DNA from: [Eubacterium] eligens ATCC 27750
GTDB taxonomy: Bacteria; Bacillota; Clostridia; Lachnospirales; Lachnospiraceae
DNA: 64,000 nucleotides
Reading direction: 5' to 3'
Assembly (NCBI RefSeq): GCF_000146185.1
Contig: NC_012778.1
Location: 1,557,001 to 1,621,000, forward strand
Part shown: positions 16,847 through 26,234 of the stretch, piece after piece
How positions within the stretch are numbered: position 1 is the first letter of the stretch
Layout: the number at the start of each line of letters is the position of its first letter
The notes under the pieces: model-generated
The model's database searches: none
Seen by the model: only the letters and a program-made list of their open reading frames with translations
What the model was told of the DNA's origin: nothing
Position numbers and translations under genes: made by a program

Positions 16847-19291
16847 CTATCCCTGATACCTTATTCTTTCAACCAGCGTTTCCTTTTTCAGATTACTGCT
16901 TAAAACGAGGGAAAGTACAATCTGCAACAGACCGACCAAAAAAATCATAATAAAAATTGGTACGATTGGAACATGATAGATATTCATTCCAAATATTCCA
17001 TTATGTTTTGCATAGGAAAAAAGTGCATAGCCGAGCGGCAGACCAATGATCAAAGCTACGCATATGGTACCAACCGTAAAAATCAGTCCCTGTAACTGCA
17101 GACATAAATTTAATTGTTTATTTGTCATACCCACAGCCTGTAATATACCATATTCATGCTTTTTTGTCGTAATATTCATGATCATGGTATTCGCCATATT
17201 CATAAACCCGATGAGTCCTACAATAGCCATAAACAGATAACAGCCAAGCTTCATCATGCTGCTTGCAAATTCGGCAGATTGTAACTGCGCATGATAAGTA
17301 TCCATTTTTATATGCGAAGTATTAGAAATCAAAGTATTCAGACTTTGTTCTACAGATGCCACATCTTTTTTATCACAGTCCACCCACAGATAGCCATAGG
17401 CTGTTCCTCTCGGATTCATGGAATGATATACACCTTCCGGAATGACAAGATAAGTGTCCGCACTTACAAAAGATCCTGCAATCTTTCCCTGATAGGTATA
17501 GGTTCCACTTCCATTCTCAAAGTCAAATGCAATGGATTCACCCGGAGCATATCCATCTTGTTCCATCCACGTTGACCAGCCAAAGAAAATATCACCATTC
17601 TTTACCGCCTGATCATAGTCCATAGAGCCAATATCCCCGTCCTGGCGCATAAAATCAAAATCATTTTTACTCACAATATCAGCCGGAAATCTTGTTCCGT
17701 TCAGATTTACAGAGACAATCTCTCTCGTCATGACATCTGTTACTCCCGGAATGCTTTTGATTTCTTCAATCAGCGAATCATTCAATGGATCATCCGTCAG
17801 AATCGTATCCAGATTATTCTCCGGATATCTTTCATCATACTCAGCAGTATAGTCAAGCTGCAGTTCAAATTGTCCATGATTAACGGAAAGACGTGCTTCA
17901 TGCTCCGTGTCAATATTTCCCACATAATTAGAGATAATCACAAACAATACGCAAGAAAAACCCATTGTGAGGATAGTACCAATGGTTCTTTTTGGATTAC
18001 CCGTTACATTTGCCATTGCCATAGAAAACACGGTGACATTTTTTCTGCCATTTCGTTTTGCTTTTTTTTGTGTTTCTGCATTTTCTAAATACCGTGTTGC
18101 TTCGATAGGTGAAATCCGTGAAACAATTTTCATTGGTTTACGCAGTGCCAAAGCAACGGTAAGAAATGATACGAAAATACAGAGAAGCATAACAGGCAGG
18201 GAAAACAGAGGCACCTGCTGATTTTGAACTCCCATAGAGCCAGTTTGGGTTGATACAAGGTTCCCCTGTTCTACCAGCCAGTTAAAACCACATTTTGCAA
18301 TCAGAAAGCCAAAAAGCAATCCAACTGGTATTGAAAAAAATGTCAAAAAAATGCCCTCTCTGAAGATCAGTTGTTTCATCTGCTTTTTTGTCGCTCCCAG
18401 AGCCTTGATTTTTCCATACTCCTGTATCTTGTTGGCAATACCGACCTGAAAAATATTATAAATGACCACAACAGAGAAAAGTACAATTGCAAGAATCAAA
18501 ACCCCGCATACCGCAATCGTTTCATAACTCGGCTGCAAGACCCATTGCAAATAGAGATCATTGACTATAACGTTTTTTTCTTCGATCCCACAAGCTGCTG
18601 CAATCTGCTTTATAACCGAATCAATATTATTCATAGATACATTTGCAGAATTATTTAAAGTAAAATAAATATTATACTGTCTGTCATTCTCTGCTACGTG
18701 CTCATCATAAAACTCCTGTGACCCGAAAGCAACATAAGATGCCTCGATGGTATACTCATCCCGGTCATATAGGATTCCGCTGACAACAAATTCCTCCGGC
18801 TTATATTCTGACTGCATCCCTGCGCGGTAATCCAGTGTAACCGTATCTCCGACCTTTACATCATCATATCCCATTTCACTAAAAAATGCTCTTCCTGCGG
18901 CAATTTCCTGCGTTCCACCCGGATACTTTCCTTCCTTTAACTCATATTCCTTGTTATAGGGAAGCATTTTTCTTGCAGTCTCATCCATGCAGACAAAACC
19001 ACCGTTTTCGTTGCCTTTTATGATACCTTCGGTGCACATAGTGCCTGTAGCATCTATTTCCGCACGGCGGTTTACTTCTTTTAACTGCGATCCGTCTGCT
19101 GCGACAAACAGACCATAATTGCTTCCATATGAGCTTGCCGCCTGACTTTTCTGTAAACGAATCATTCCATTTCCCACAGTACTGATAATCATAAGCAGCA
19201 TCGTAGTCAGACATATGGACATCATAATCAGAATACTTCTTGTCTTGTTCTTTTTATCATTGCTATATGCAATCCTGCTTATTGTTTTCAT
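16847..19291 (-). CDS. Large FtsX-type ABC permease with two permease domains
   Basis: An 814-residue permease: N-terminal TM about 20-40, an extracytoplasmic domain to about 255, a cluster of three TMs about 260-390 with the FtsX core (KIKALGATKKQM), then TM about 435-455, a second extracytoplasmic domain and a second FtsX core near the C-terminus (GILQAVGMTNKQL). The duplication of the FtsX domain is typical of BceB/YknZ-like and lipoprotein or bacteriocin export permeases in Firmicutes. GGTGG precedes the ATG, which overlaps the ATPase stop. It is the last gene after response regulator, kinase and ATPase. A detoxification role against peptide antibiotics is likely but not proven. Confidence 0.92.
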   Translation of the reverse strand: MKTISRIAYSNDKKNKTRSILIMMSICLTTMLLMIISTVGNGMIRLQKSQAASSYGSNYGLFVAADGSQLKEVNRRAEIDATGTMCTEGIIKGNENGGFVCMDETARKMLPYNKEYELKEGKYPGGTQEIAAGRAFFSEMGYDDVKVGDTVTLDYRAGMQSEYKPEEFVVSGILYDRDEYTIEASYVAFGSQEFYDEHVAENDRQYNIYFTLNNSANVSMNNIDSVIKQIAAACGIEEKNVIVNDLYLQWVLQPSYETIAVCGVLILAIVLFSVVVIYNIFQVGIANKIQEYGKIKALGATKKQMKQLIFREGIFLTFFSIPVGLLFGFLIAKCGFNWLVEQGNLVSTQTGSMGVQNQQVPLFSLPVMLLCIFVSFLTVALALRKPMKIVSRISPIEATRYLENAETQKKAKRNGRKNVTVFSMAMANVTGNPKRTIGTILTMGFSCVLFVIISNYVGNIDTEHEARLSVNHGQFELQLDYTAEYDERYPENNLDTILTDDPLNDSLIEEIKSIPGVTDVMTREIVSVNLNGTRFPADIVSKNDFDFMRQDGDIGSMDYDQAVKNGDIFFGWSTWMEQDGYAPGESIAFDFENGSGTYTYQGKIAGSFVSADTYLVIPEGVYHSMNPRGTAYGYLWVDCDKKDVASVEQSLNTLISNTSHIKMDTYHAQLQSAEFASSMMKLGCYLFMAIVGLIGFMNMANTMIMNITTKKHEYGILQAVGMTNKQLNLCLQLQGLIFTVGTICVALIIGLPLGYALFSYAKHNGIFGMNIYHVPIVPIFIMIFLVGLLQIVLSLVLSSNLKKETLVERIRYQG

Positions 19292-19962
19292 CTGAAATCC
19301 ACCACCTGTCCGTCCTCAATTACCAGAATACGGTCAGCGACCTGTGCAATTTCGTCATCATGGGTAATCATTACAATTGTCTGTCCATATTTTTTTGCTG
19401 TCATCTTAAGCAGGGCGATTACCTCATCACTGGTCTTAGAATCAAGATTTCCTGTCGGCTCATCTGCAAATATAATTTCCGGACGATTCACCAGTGCTCT
19501 TGCAATTGCTACTCTCTGCTGCTGTCCTCCGGATAACTGATTTGGCAGATTATAAATCCGGTTTTCAATCCCCAGTGTTGCAATAATATCATTTACATAC
19601 GCTTCATCCACTTTTCTTCCATCCAGCCCCAGTGGCAGTACAATATTTTCCCAGACATTAACAGATGAAACCAGATTAAATGCCTGAAAAACAAATCCGA
19701 TTTTTCTTCTGCGGAAAACAGCAAGGGCATCTTCCTTCATCCTGTATAAATCTTTCCCTGCTAAAGTAACACTGCCTTTTGTCGGGATGTCAAGCCCTCC
19801 AAGCATATGAAGTAATGTACTTTTACCGGAACCTGACTTTCCAACAATTGCGACAAATTCTCCCTGCTCAATCTGAATATCCACCTGATTAACCGCTTTG
19901 ACCTGATTCTCACCTGCACCATAAAACTTACAAAGCTGCTTGGTTTCTAATATCACACTCAT
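19288..19962 (-). CDS. ABC transporter ATPase partner of the large permease
   Basis: A 224-residue MacB/BceA-type ATPase: Walker A GKSGSGKSTLL, Q-loop VFQAFNL, signature LSGGQQQR, Walker B IIFADEPTGNLD, switch His MITHD. I place the start at the ATG preceded by AAGGAGG with a 6-base gap. An in-frame ATG six codons upstream would put the ribosome binding site inside the gene. It overlaps the permease start by 4 bp and is separated from the kinase gene by about 110 bp. Confidence 0.94.
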   Translation of the reverse strand: MSVILETKQLCKFYGAGENQVKAVNQVDIQIEQGEFVAIVGKSGSGKSTLLHMLGGLDIPTKGSVTLAGKDLYRMKEDALAVFRRRKIGFVFQAFNLVSSVNVWENIVLPLGLDGRKVDEAYVNDIIATLGIENRIYNLPNQLSGGQQQRVAIARALVNRPEIIFADEPTGNLDSKTSDEVIALLKMTAKKYGQTIVMITHDDEIAQVADRILVIEDGQVVDFR

Positions 19963-20075
19963 GTGTTGCCTCCTTTTCATTCTTCATCCAAATTGTATCA
20001 GGACAATCTTTCATTTCACTTTCAAAAAACGAGCAGAAGTCTTACAGAATTGTAAGATTTCTGCTCATTTAAAAT

Positions 20076-21320
20076 TTAACTAACATATGGTAATTGAATC
20101 ACAAACGTGCTTCCTTTTTTCTTTTTGCCAGAGGTTACCGTGATTGTACCTCCGTGTTTTTCGATAATTTCTCTCGATAGAAAAAGTCCGATTCCTGTAC
20201 CACTCTTTTCCATGACCTCCCGGGAACTTCCTCTGTAAAATCGTTGAAAAATTTTGTGATACTCATTCTGCGGAACACCGATTCCCTGATCCTCAATTTC
20301 CATTCTTACAAGATCGTTTCTTTTTTGTAACCGGATAAATATTTTTGAACCACCCGGACTGTACTTGACCGCATTATCTAAAACGTTAATTACAGCTTCA
20401 CCAAGCCATCTTTTATCCTGCATAACCATGCATGTTTCCAGCTCTTTTTCATAGTCAAAAACGAATTCAATTTCTTTTTCATCCGCTTTAGGATAAGTGC
20501 GGTTCACAGCAGATATGACAGTATCCATAAGCGGAAGTTTTTTCTTATTAATCTGAATCAGTCCAGTTTCCATCTTGGATATTTCAAGAAGCGACTGCAA
20601 TAATGTCTCCAGTCCATCCAGAGCACTCCGACAACGGATACGAAACTCCTCCTGTTCTGTGGCACTTAAGTCATTCTGCATCAGCACACTAAAACATGTA
20701 TCCAAAGCTGCAACCGGTGTCTTTAACTGGTGAGAAATATCAGAAACCATTTCTTTCGTGTTCTCCTTTTCTGCCCTTGCTTCTTCCTTTATCAACTGAA
20801 TATGATGTCCGATTGCTTCAAGCTGGTCATTCAATTTTTCCAGTTCTGCATGATTTTCCGTTTTCAGTAAATCATCAAATTTATTTTCACGGAATCTGAT
20901 CAGAATTTCTTCCAACTGGTCTAAAATTTTCTGATGACACGCATCTTCTTTTTTCTTCCAATAAAGTAAAAAAGTCAAAAGAAGCACGCATATCACAGTG
21001 CTTACAGCACCGGTCACCATAACCTGATGCCGGAATTGCGAATAAAATGCATTCCCTTTATTCCCCCAGTATCCATATTGCTCCAATAATCGCCTTCCCT
21101 GTTCGTTAGTTTCAATATCCTTATCCTTAAGCAATTCCGAAACAGCATCCAGCCCGGAAAATTCTTCCTTTGCAGCAATCTCTGTCATAAGATTCATTTT
21201 ATATTTATAATCTTCATAAAACACATATGTGGTAAAGCAATTTAATATTGCAAACAATACTATGACAGGCACCACCAAGGAGAGCACTACTGTAATCTTC
21301 TTGCGATATCTCTTTGTCAC
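20076..21320 (-). CDS. Sensor histidine kinase of the second ABC cassette
   Basis: A 414-residue kinase. I choose the GTG start because AGGAGG lies 7 bases upstream and the GTGA overlaps the response regulator stop; an in-frame ATG at 21341 would bury that site in the coding region. It has TM1 about 10-32, an extracellular loop of about 70 residues, TM2 about 100-120, phospho-accepting H197 in DISHQLKTP and a C-terminal ATPase with GTGIGLFLS. The loop is longer than in true intramembrane-sensing BceS kinases. It likely controls the downstream ABC genes. Confidence 0.9.
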   Translation of the reverse strand: MTKRYRKKITVVLSLVVPVIVLFAILNCFTTYVFYEDYKYKMNLMTEIAAKEEFSGLDAVSELLKDKDIETNEQGRRLLEQYGYWGNKGNAFYSQFRHQVMVTGAVSTVICVLLLTFLLYWKKKEDACHQKILDQLEEILIRFRENKFDDLLKTENHAELEKLNDQLEAIGHHIQLIKEEARAEKENTKEMVSDISHQLKTPVAALDTCFSVLMQNDLSATEQEEFRIRCRSALDGLETLLQSLLEISKMETGLIQINKKKLPLMDTVISAVNRTYPKADEKEIEFVFDYEKELETCMVMQDKRWLGEAVINVLDNAVKYSPGGSKIFIRLQKRNDLVRMEIEDQGIGVPQNEYHKIFQRFYRGSSREVMEKSGTGIGLFLSREIIEKHGGTITVTSGKKKKGSTFVIQLPYVS

Positions 21321-22006
21321 TGCCTTACCTCCTGATTCCATATATACCCAAGACCTCTGATATTCTTTATATAGACCGGTGCAGCCGGATTGTCTTCAAT
21401 TTTCTCACGGAGTCTTCTGATATTGACAGCGATTGTATTTTCATCCACAAAATCCCCTTCCAGATCAAACACATTTTCCAATATTTGTGTTCTTGAAAGA
21501 ATCTGTTTCGGATTCTGAAGAAAAAAAGTCAGCATTTTCAACTCCGTTTTTGTCAGACTGATTTCACGACTCTTTATCAGGACTTTCATTTCTTCTGCAA
21601 TAAATACGATATCTCCCGAAATCATCTTTCCGGCTTCCGTTTTCTCCTGTCTGCGACGGAAATGTGCTTCTATTTTCAAAAGAAGTACCGAAAGACTAAA
21701 CGGCTTGGTAATATAATCATCTGCCCCTGCTTCATATCCCATGACCTGATCCATCTCCTGATCTAGTGCTGTAAGACAGATAATGTATGTATTATAATTG
21801 CATCTCATCCACCTTACAAATTCCAGTCCATTCCCATCCGGAAGATTCACATCACAAATGGTAACATCCACATTATTATCACTTGCAATTCTTTTTGCTT
21901 TTTTCACTGATTCTGCTGAAAAAACCTCATATCCGGATTTTTTCAGTGAAAATGTAATTCCACGATTTAAATTTTCATCATCTTCAACCACGAGTATACC
22001 TGGCAT
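21317..22006 (-). CDS. OmpR-family response regulator of the second ABC cassette
   Basis: A 229-residue regulator with D9-D10, phospho-acceptor D52 in TICDVNLPDG, the lysine in TKPFS, and a winged-helix domain ending IRGLGYIWNQ. It is the first gene of the cassette and starts only about 20 bp from the broken rlmD tail at the island edge, so its promoter must lie in or beyond that remnant. The cassette regulator-kinase-ATPase-permease is the common order of peptide-resistance modules in Clostridia. Confidence 0.93.
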   Translation of the reverse strand: MPGILVVEDDENLNRGITFSLKKSGYEVFSAESVKKAKRIASDNNVDVTICDVNLPDGNGLEFVRWMRCNYNTYIICLTALDQEMDQVMGYEAGADDYITKPFSLSVLLLKIEAHFRRRQEKTEAGKMISGDIVFIAEEMKVLIKSREISLTKTELKMLTFFLQNPKQILSRTQILENVFDLEGDFVDENTIAVNIRRLREKIEDNPAAPVYIKNIRGLGYIWNQEVRQ

Positions 22007-22026
22007 AGCATATGCACCTCTCTTTA

Positions 22027-22351
22027 TTAACTATTCATCTTAAAATGCTTCAATGCCTCCACAATTGCCCTCTCCATATGTAGCCTTAGTCTCTGCAGAT
22101 GTTATATCCATATCATCAAGTTCAATCGTGACATTAATGTAATCATCCAGCTTTTGTTTCAATTGGGACAAAAGAACTACTGTCTCCACATGGCACGATA
22201 CCTTCTGATTGATGTCAGGTATTGTGCCCGTTCGCGGAAACATATCCTGACAAAACGGAAATATGTCCACACCTTCTGAAACCGCACATTCACAGATGCA
22301 AGCAGATGCAATCTGTGGCAAATTTGACATCCATATCACGGTCTTAACCAT
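22027..22351 (-). pseudogene. rlmD: Broken rlmD C-terminal extension
   Basis: The minus strand reads DMFPRTG, then CHVETVVLLSQLKQK, then a DYINVTIELDDMD segment and ITSAETKATY. From my knowledge of the family this is the C-terminal extension of RlmD-type rRNA methyltransferases in gut Firmicutes. After ATYGE the reading frame shifts: the next frame gives AIVEALKHFKMNS and a stop, the normal end of that extension. So an internal deletion of roughly 60 codons with a frameshift has occurred. There is no catalytic domain. An intact rlmD sits 25 kb away on the same strand. Confidence 0.75.
22227..22247 (+). repeat. Left copy of the rlmD-derived direct repeat (putative attachment site)
   Basis: 21 bp starting CCCGT and ending AAACATATCC, identical at 17 positions to 47930-47950 inside rlmD. 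On the minus strand it encodes the DMFPxTG segment. A second, more diverged copy of the same motif follows immediately (22257-22270, VDIFP). Confidence 0.55.
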
Positions 22352-22430
22352 TGAAGTCTACGGGAACAAATCGGTATAAGATCTTTTCTACCTATATAAT
22401 GCAAGGCAAGTTTACACTGTTGCCACCTGC

Positions 22431-22455
22431 CACTGTCTCGACAGTTGAGACAGTG
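22431..22455. repeat. Perfect 9-bp inverted repeat
   Basis: Arms CACTGTCTC and GAGACAGTG around a 7-base loop. It lies in the 212-bp stretch between the broken rlmD tail and the RhuM gene, which otherwise holds no gene I can support. It lacks a T run, so it is more likely an operator or element end than a terminator. Confidence 0.5.
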
Positions 22456-22563
22456 AAGAACGCTCAACTTCTACACAATCCATCCGCTCTGACCTCTGAT
22501 TGGCCATACACTCGCAGGGAGTTGAGTTGCCGGATTTCACCGTCTCGCCTCGGTATCCGTTCC

Positions 22564-23607
22564 TTATTTCTTTGTGTTTTCTTCTAATTCCAGCATGAAT
22601 TTATCGAAGTCAGACATAAACAATCTGTCCTGGATGACACGGTATTTTTCAAATTCCGTCTCAGCATGAAGCTTTGCAATTTCTGCGGACACCTTGCCTG
22701 CGTCCTGTAAAATGCCATAATCAAACATTTCGATGAAGCTGTTGAGTCTCTTTTCCCAGTCCTGCATCGTAAGTGGGATATGTCGTAAGGTCATGTTTTC
22801 AGCAAAATCCAAGTATGCTGTCACCATACGATTCAGCTGCTTCATTTCATCCTGACTCAAATAATTCTTCGCAACCGTAACATCACTCTTCTTGATCTTT
22901 CCTTCCGGCGCATCTTCCCAGGTAGTTAATCCCATATGCTCCTTTGTATGATCAGCTCTTTCCACAATCAGCTCAGCTGCTGTATGTCCATGCACTGCGT
23001 AATGCATTTTATTCTGGACAGTCGAATAAAATCTTCTCGTCATTGCGGCATTTTTATCATAATCAATGGCTGTCGCATACAGGTCGGTGATCTTCTGATA
23101 GAACTTTCTTTCGCTGGCACGGATCTCACGGATGCGTTCTAACTGCTCATCGAAATACTTCTCTGTCAGATACGTCCCTCGCTTCAGCCGTTCATCATCC
23201 ATCACCCAGCCTTTGATGGTGTAGTCCTTGGCGATCTGGTTTACCCATTTACGGAACTGCACCGCACGCTCGGAATTGACCTTGAAGCCTACGGCAATGA
23301 TCATTTGAAGGTTATAGTGCTTGGTATCGCGTGTGACCTGACGAGAACCTTCGGTTTGAACTATCCGGAAATTCCGGATAGTTGAATCTTCCTCAAGCTC
23401 TGAATCAGAATAAATCTTCTTGATATGCTCATTGATTGTACGAACGTCCACATCATACAAGGTGGCCATCATTTTCTGTGTCAGCCATATATTTTCATCC
23501 TCATAGCGCATCTCTATGCTGTCCTGCTGATCACCTACAGAGGCAACATAGGTCAGGTATTCCGCTGCGCTGGAACGGATGGTTATCTCATCTTTTTTCT
23601 TTGCCAA
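22564..23607 (-). CDS. RhuM-family protein
   Basis: A 347-residue protein of the RhuM family, with the N-terminal DNA-binding-like region (WLTQKMMATLYDVDVRTINEHI), then FRIVQTEGSRQVTR and HYNLQMIIAVGFKVNSERAVQFRKW, the family signatures. The start is a TTG with GGAGG upstream. The family was named from a Salmonella pathogenicity island gene; its biochemical role is unknown, and it is frequent in restriction and phage islands. It is the last gene of the long minus-strand restriction operon, 71 bp after the DUF262 gene. A truncated paralogue lies at 16.5-16.8 kb. Confidence 0.85.
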   Translation of the reverse strand: MAKKKDEITIRSSAAEYLTYVASVGDQQDSIEMRYEDENIWLTQKMMATLYDVDVRTINEHIKKIYSDSELEEDSTIRNFRIVQTEGSRQVTRDTKHYNLQMIIAVGFKVNSERAVQFRKWVNQIAKDYTIKGWVMDDERLKRGTYLTEKYFDEQLERIREIRASERKFYQKITDLYATAIDYDKNAAMTRRFYSTVQNKMHYAVHGHTAAELIVERADHTKEHMGLTTWEDAPEGKIKKSDVTVAKNYLSQDEMKQLNRMVTAYLDFAENMTLRHIPLTMQDWEKRLNSFIEMFDYGILQDAGKVSAEIAKLHAETEFEKYRVIQDRLFMSDFDKFMLELEENTKK

Positions 23608-23678
23608 ATGAAGTGCCTCCTTACTTTGTCATAAGGTCCATTATGAAATGCCAATGTATCTTCAAAATTTTGACCTGG

Positions 23679-26213
23679 TTATTCTGCTTGTTGAATATAC
23701 GGCACAATTACATCATAAAACTTCTTAGTCCAATCAGCGTGGAAGTTCGCCATCTGGAGCCAGTCGGTCTCATTTTCAATGCTTACGTTATTCAGCTGAA
23801 TGAAAACCTTGGACGATTTAATATCGTCACCACGGTTCCACTGGAGCGTTGCGCCCAACGCTGATTCTATTTCCGCTTTATGTGTGTACAGGCTATCGAA
23901 GGCATCCTTGTTTTCTTGCTTATTGCCTCTGCCAAACACGACCTCTGCCCGCGCTGCATCAAAGTTTGCTACGCAGCAAAGATAGAATCCGCCTATACCA
24001 AAGAAGCCATTAATCCAATTATCCCTTGACGGATTAACATTGGAGAAAGAACCGTCCTCACCGTGCACTTTCTGGATAATCGGAAGCGCATATGTCCAAT
24101 ATTTTCTCCGGAGCTCGTAACAGCTGCCCGGCTCATCCTCATTAGCCGCATTTTCATCACGTAGATAAAAAATCAAATCAGAAGGATCTTCATTGTACAG
24201 TTTGAAGAGGCGACTAAGGACAGACAGTTTGCTCTGAGTGCTTGTATTTGTCCACACATAGATGCCGTCACCAATTTCCACTGACTTCGTGAATGCATCC
24301 GGATTAGTGTTGAAGTGAAGAGCAATATTCTCCTCCTCCGACATGGCCAGCTTTGTGATATTAGCCTTGTCCTCGGCATACAGAATCTGAATAACCTTTT
24401 GGAACATCTCAACCCAGCTCGTTACCGGCTGTTCAGTGTTCTTAAAGGCGAACTTTGCAATCAGTCGTCCGGTCAGCTCGTCCTCATCCTCAAGCGTATA
24501 AGTATCAAGCTGCTTTTCTTCCGGTTTGTATTCTGTGACAGGTGCTGCCCAGATTGAAAGAGCCCGACCCATGAGATGTTCGCTGCGTTCCTCTAGTTCT
24601 GCCAGTGTCCATTTCTCCTTTTTGGCAATCCAAGTATTCATGCGAATACCACTATCATCAAAACCATTCTGCATGGTTTTCTTTTCGGTGAATGAGCTAT
24701 TACTGTATTTCGAGTTATAGGCCGTCAGTGTAAGATTTGCCATACGATGCAGCCACACTTCATGTATCTGCTCATAGTCATCTCCCAGTTCCTTCTGCCA
24801 AATCGGCGTAAGGTGCTGAGGCATGATGTGCTCAATGGAATAGGTGCCGTCATCACAGTGACGATATACATCCTTATCCTCCGATGTGCCGAAATTCTCG
24901 AAACGCTCAAGGATGTAAATCTTATTCTTGCTGTTCATCAGATAAACTGGACGCCCCTCAAATGCCACCTTAAACTCAACATCGTCTGGGAAGCGGGCAC
25001 GCTCCTTCTTTGAGAGAAGCGCATACTTGAACTTCTCGACATAGTCATCCTCGGTGCTATCGTACCGGACAATTTCCCTGTGTAGCATGAGGAAAATCTT
25101 ATTCAGAGCATTTGTCGGCAGATCACACATCGTCCTGCGGAACAGATAGTTCTCTGTCGTCAGGAAAATCTCTGTAACCTGCGTTAAAGTCAGTTTGTTT
25201 TCATTATATAGGCGCAGCACTTCGAGAAAGTACGGCCTTGTTACCGTAGTCTCCAAACGGTTCAGTCGATCAATGCAAGCGTCAAGTGTAGCACTGCCAG
25301 AATTACCCTCAAGGAGAATCTGGTACCGCTTTGCATAGGCCAGCATCTCGGCAAGGAGTGGTTCCGTTTCGATTTTTCCAAGCTCCACAAAGTCCTTAAA
25401 ATTGATGTAGATTTTCTTCTGCTGCGGGATTGCCTGCTGCTTTACACTCAGGTAATCTCGGATGAAGGCACTTACATCATACTTCGTGCAAACCTCGATC
25501 TTATTCCAGTATTTCTCGTAGTAGGCCTCTTGCTCCTTGGACGGTAAGCCCATCAAAATGAAGTTCCTGATCTTGTCGCCCTCGCTGAGGTCAAGGCCGG
25601 TCGAGTTCAGGCTCTCGAAAATGAGCTGTGGATTGTCATCCATATCCAGACGGATATTTATAATCTCCAAACAGCAAATCGCATCATAAAGCTGGTCGAT
25701 GGTGATTTCCTGCTTCTGAATCCGGTCATAGAAATAATCGTAGTTCACGGTCAGATTTGACTCGCGGATATGCTCAGTCGGATCTGAGAACAGCTTTCCA
25801 AAGGCGGTCTGGTCATTCTTTACCGGTTTGAGTTTGATACGAGTATCCTCCGGCTTCCACTTATCCACAAGGTATTCCTCAAAAATCCGCTGCTTCAGAT
25901 TAGCGGTCTCCGGCACAATGACACCATTATCAATCAGGTTATACATGGCAAGAAATAACAGCGATACAGTCGTAAGACGCTGCTGGCCGTCGATAATCAG
26001 GAACTCCTCATTGTGGCCATCCGGATTGTAAACGGAAACGAGGCTCCCAAAGAAGTGACTCTTCCGGTGCCCCTTGATGATTTTTACAAGGTCATCGTAC
26101 AGCTGCTTGCAGTTTTCTGTCTTCCAGTCATAATTTCTCTGATACACCGGGATGACAAAGCGCTTGTCAGAGCCTTCCATGTATTTTACGAATTTACATT
26201 CTGAACCTTTCAT
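23679..26213 (-). CDS. DUF262-DUF1524(-DUF4268) GmrSD-like nuclease protein
   Basis: An 844-residue protein. The N-terminal DUF262 (ParB/sulfiredoxin-like) domain shows IPVYQRNYDW near residue 21 and IIDGQQRLTT near 73. The DUF1524 HNH-type nuclease segment shows SIEHIMPQHL near 460 and MANLTLTAYNSKYSN near 490. The last 200 residues (from about 640) look like a DUF4268 domain. DUF262 plus DUF1524 is the architecture of GmrSD-type modification-dependent restriction enzymes. Placement directly after a type I restriction system suggests a second, nucleotide-dependent nuclease layer. It starts 21 bp after the metalloprotease fusion and is clearly on the same transcript. Confidence 0.88.
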   Translation of the reverse strand: MKGSECKFVKYMEGSDKRFVIPVYQRNYDWKTENCKQLYDDLVKIIKGHRKSHFFGSLVSVYNPDGHNEEFLIIDGQQRLTTVSLLFLAMYNLIDNGVIVPETANLKQRIFEEYLVDKWKPEDTRIKLKPVKNDQTAFGKLFSDPTEHIRESNLTVNYDYFYDRIQKQEITIDQLYDAICCLEIINIRLDMDDNPQLIFESLNSTGLDLSEGDKIRNFILMGLPSKEQEAYYEKYWNKIEVCTKYDVSAFIRDYLSVKQQAIPQQKKIYINFKDFVELGKIETEPLLAEMLAYAKRYQILLEGNSGSATLDACIDRLNRLETTVTRPYFLEVLRLYNENKLTLTQVTEIFLTTENYLFRRTMCDLPTNALNKIFLMLHREIVRYDSTEDDYVEKFKYALLSKKERARFPDDVEFKVAFEGRPVYLMNSKNKIYILERFENFGTSEDKDVYRHCDDGTYSIEHIMPQHLTPIWQKELGDDYEQIHEVWLHRMANLTLTAYNSKYSNSSFTEKKTMQNGFDDSGIRMNTWIAKKEKWTLAELEERSEHLMGRALSIWAAPVTEYKPEEKQLDTYTLEDEDELTGRLIAKFAFKNTEQPVTSWVEMFQKVIQILYAEDKANITKLAMSEEENIALHFNTNPDAFTKSVEIGDGIYVWTNTSTQSKLSVLSRLFKLYNEDPSDLIFYLRDENAANEDEPGSCYELRRKYWTYALPIIQKVHGEDGSFSNVNPSRDNWINGFFGIGGFYLCCVANFDAARAEVVFGRGNKQENKDAFDSLYTHKAEIESALGATLQWNRGDDIKSSKVFIQLNNVSIENETDWLQMANFHADWTKKFYDVIVPYIQQAE

Positions 26214-26234
26214 TCCGTATCATCCCTCCTCGTA

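Noticed and set aside
22351..22587. Plus-strand open frame of 78 codons over the left island edge
   Set aside because: No ribosome binding site, no recognisable protein, and it runs antisense to the broken rlmD tail and the RhuM gene end. It also contains the 9-bp inverted repeat.
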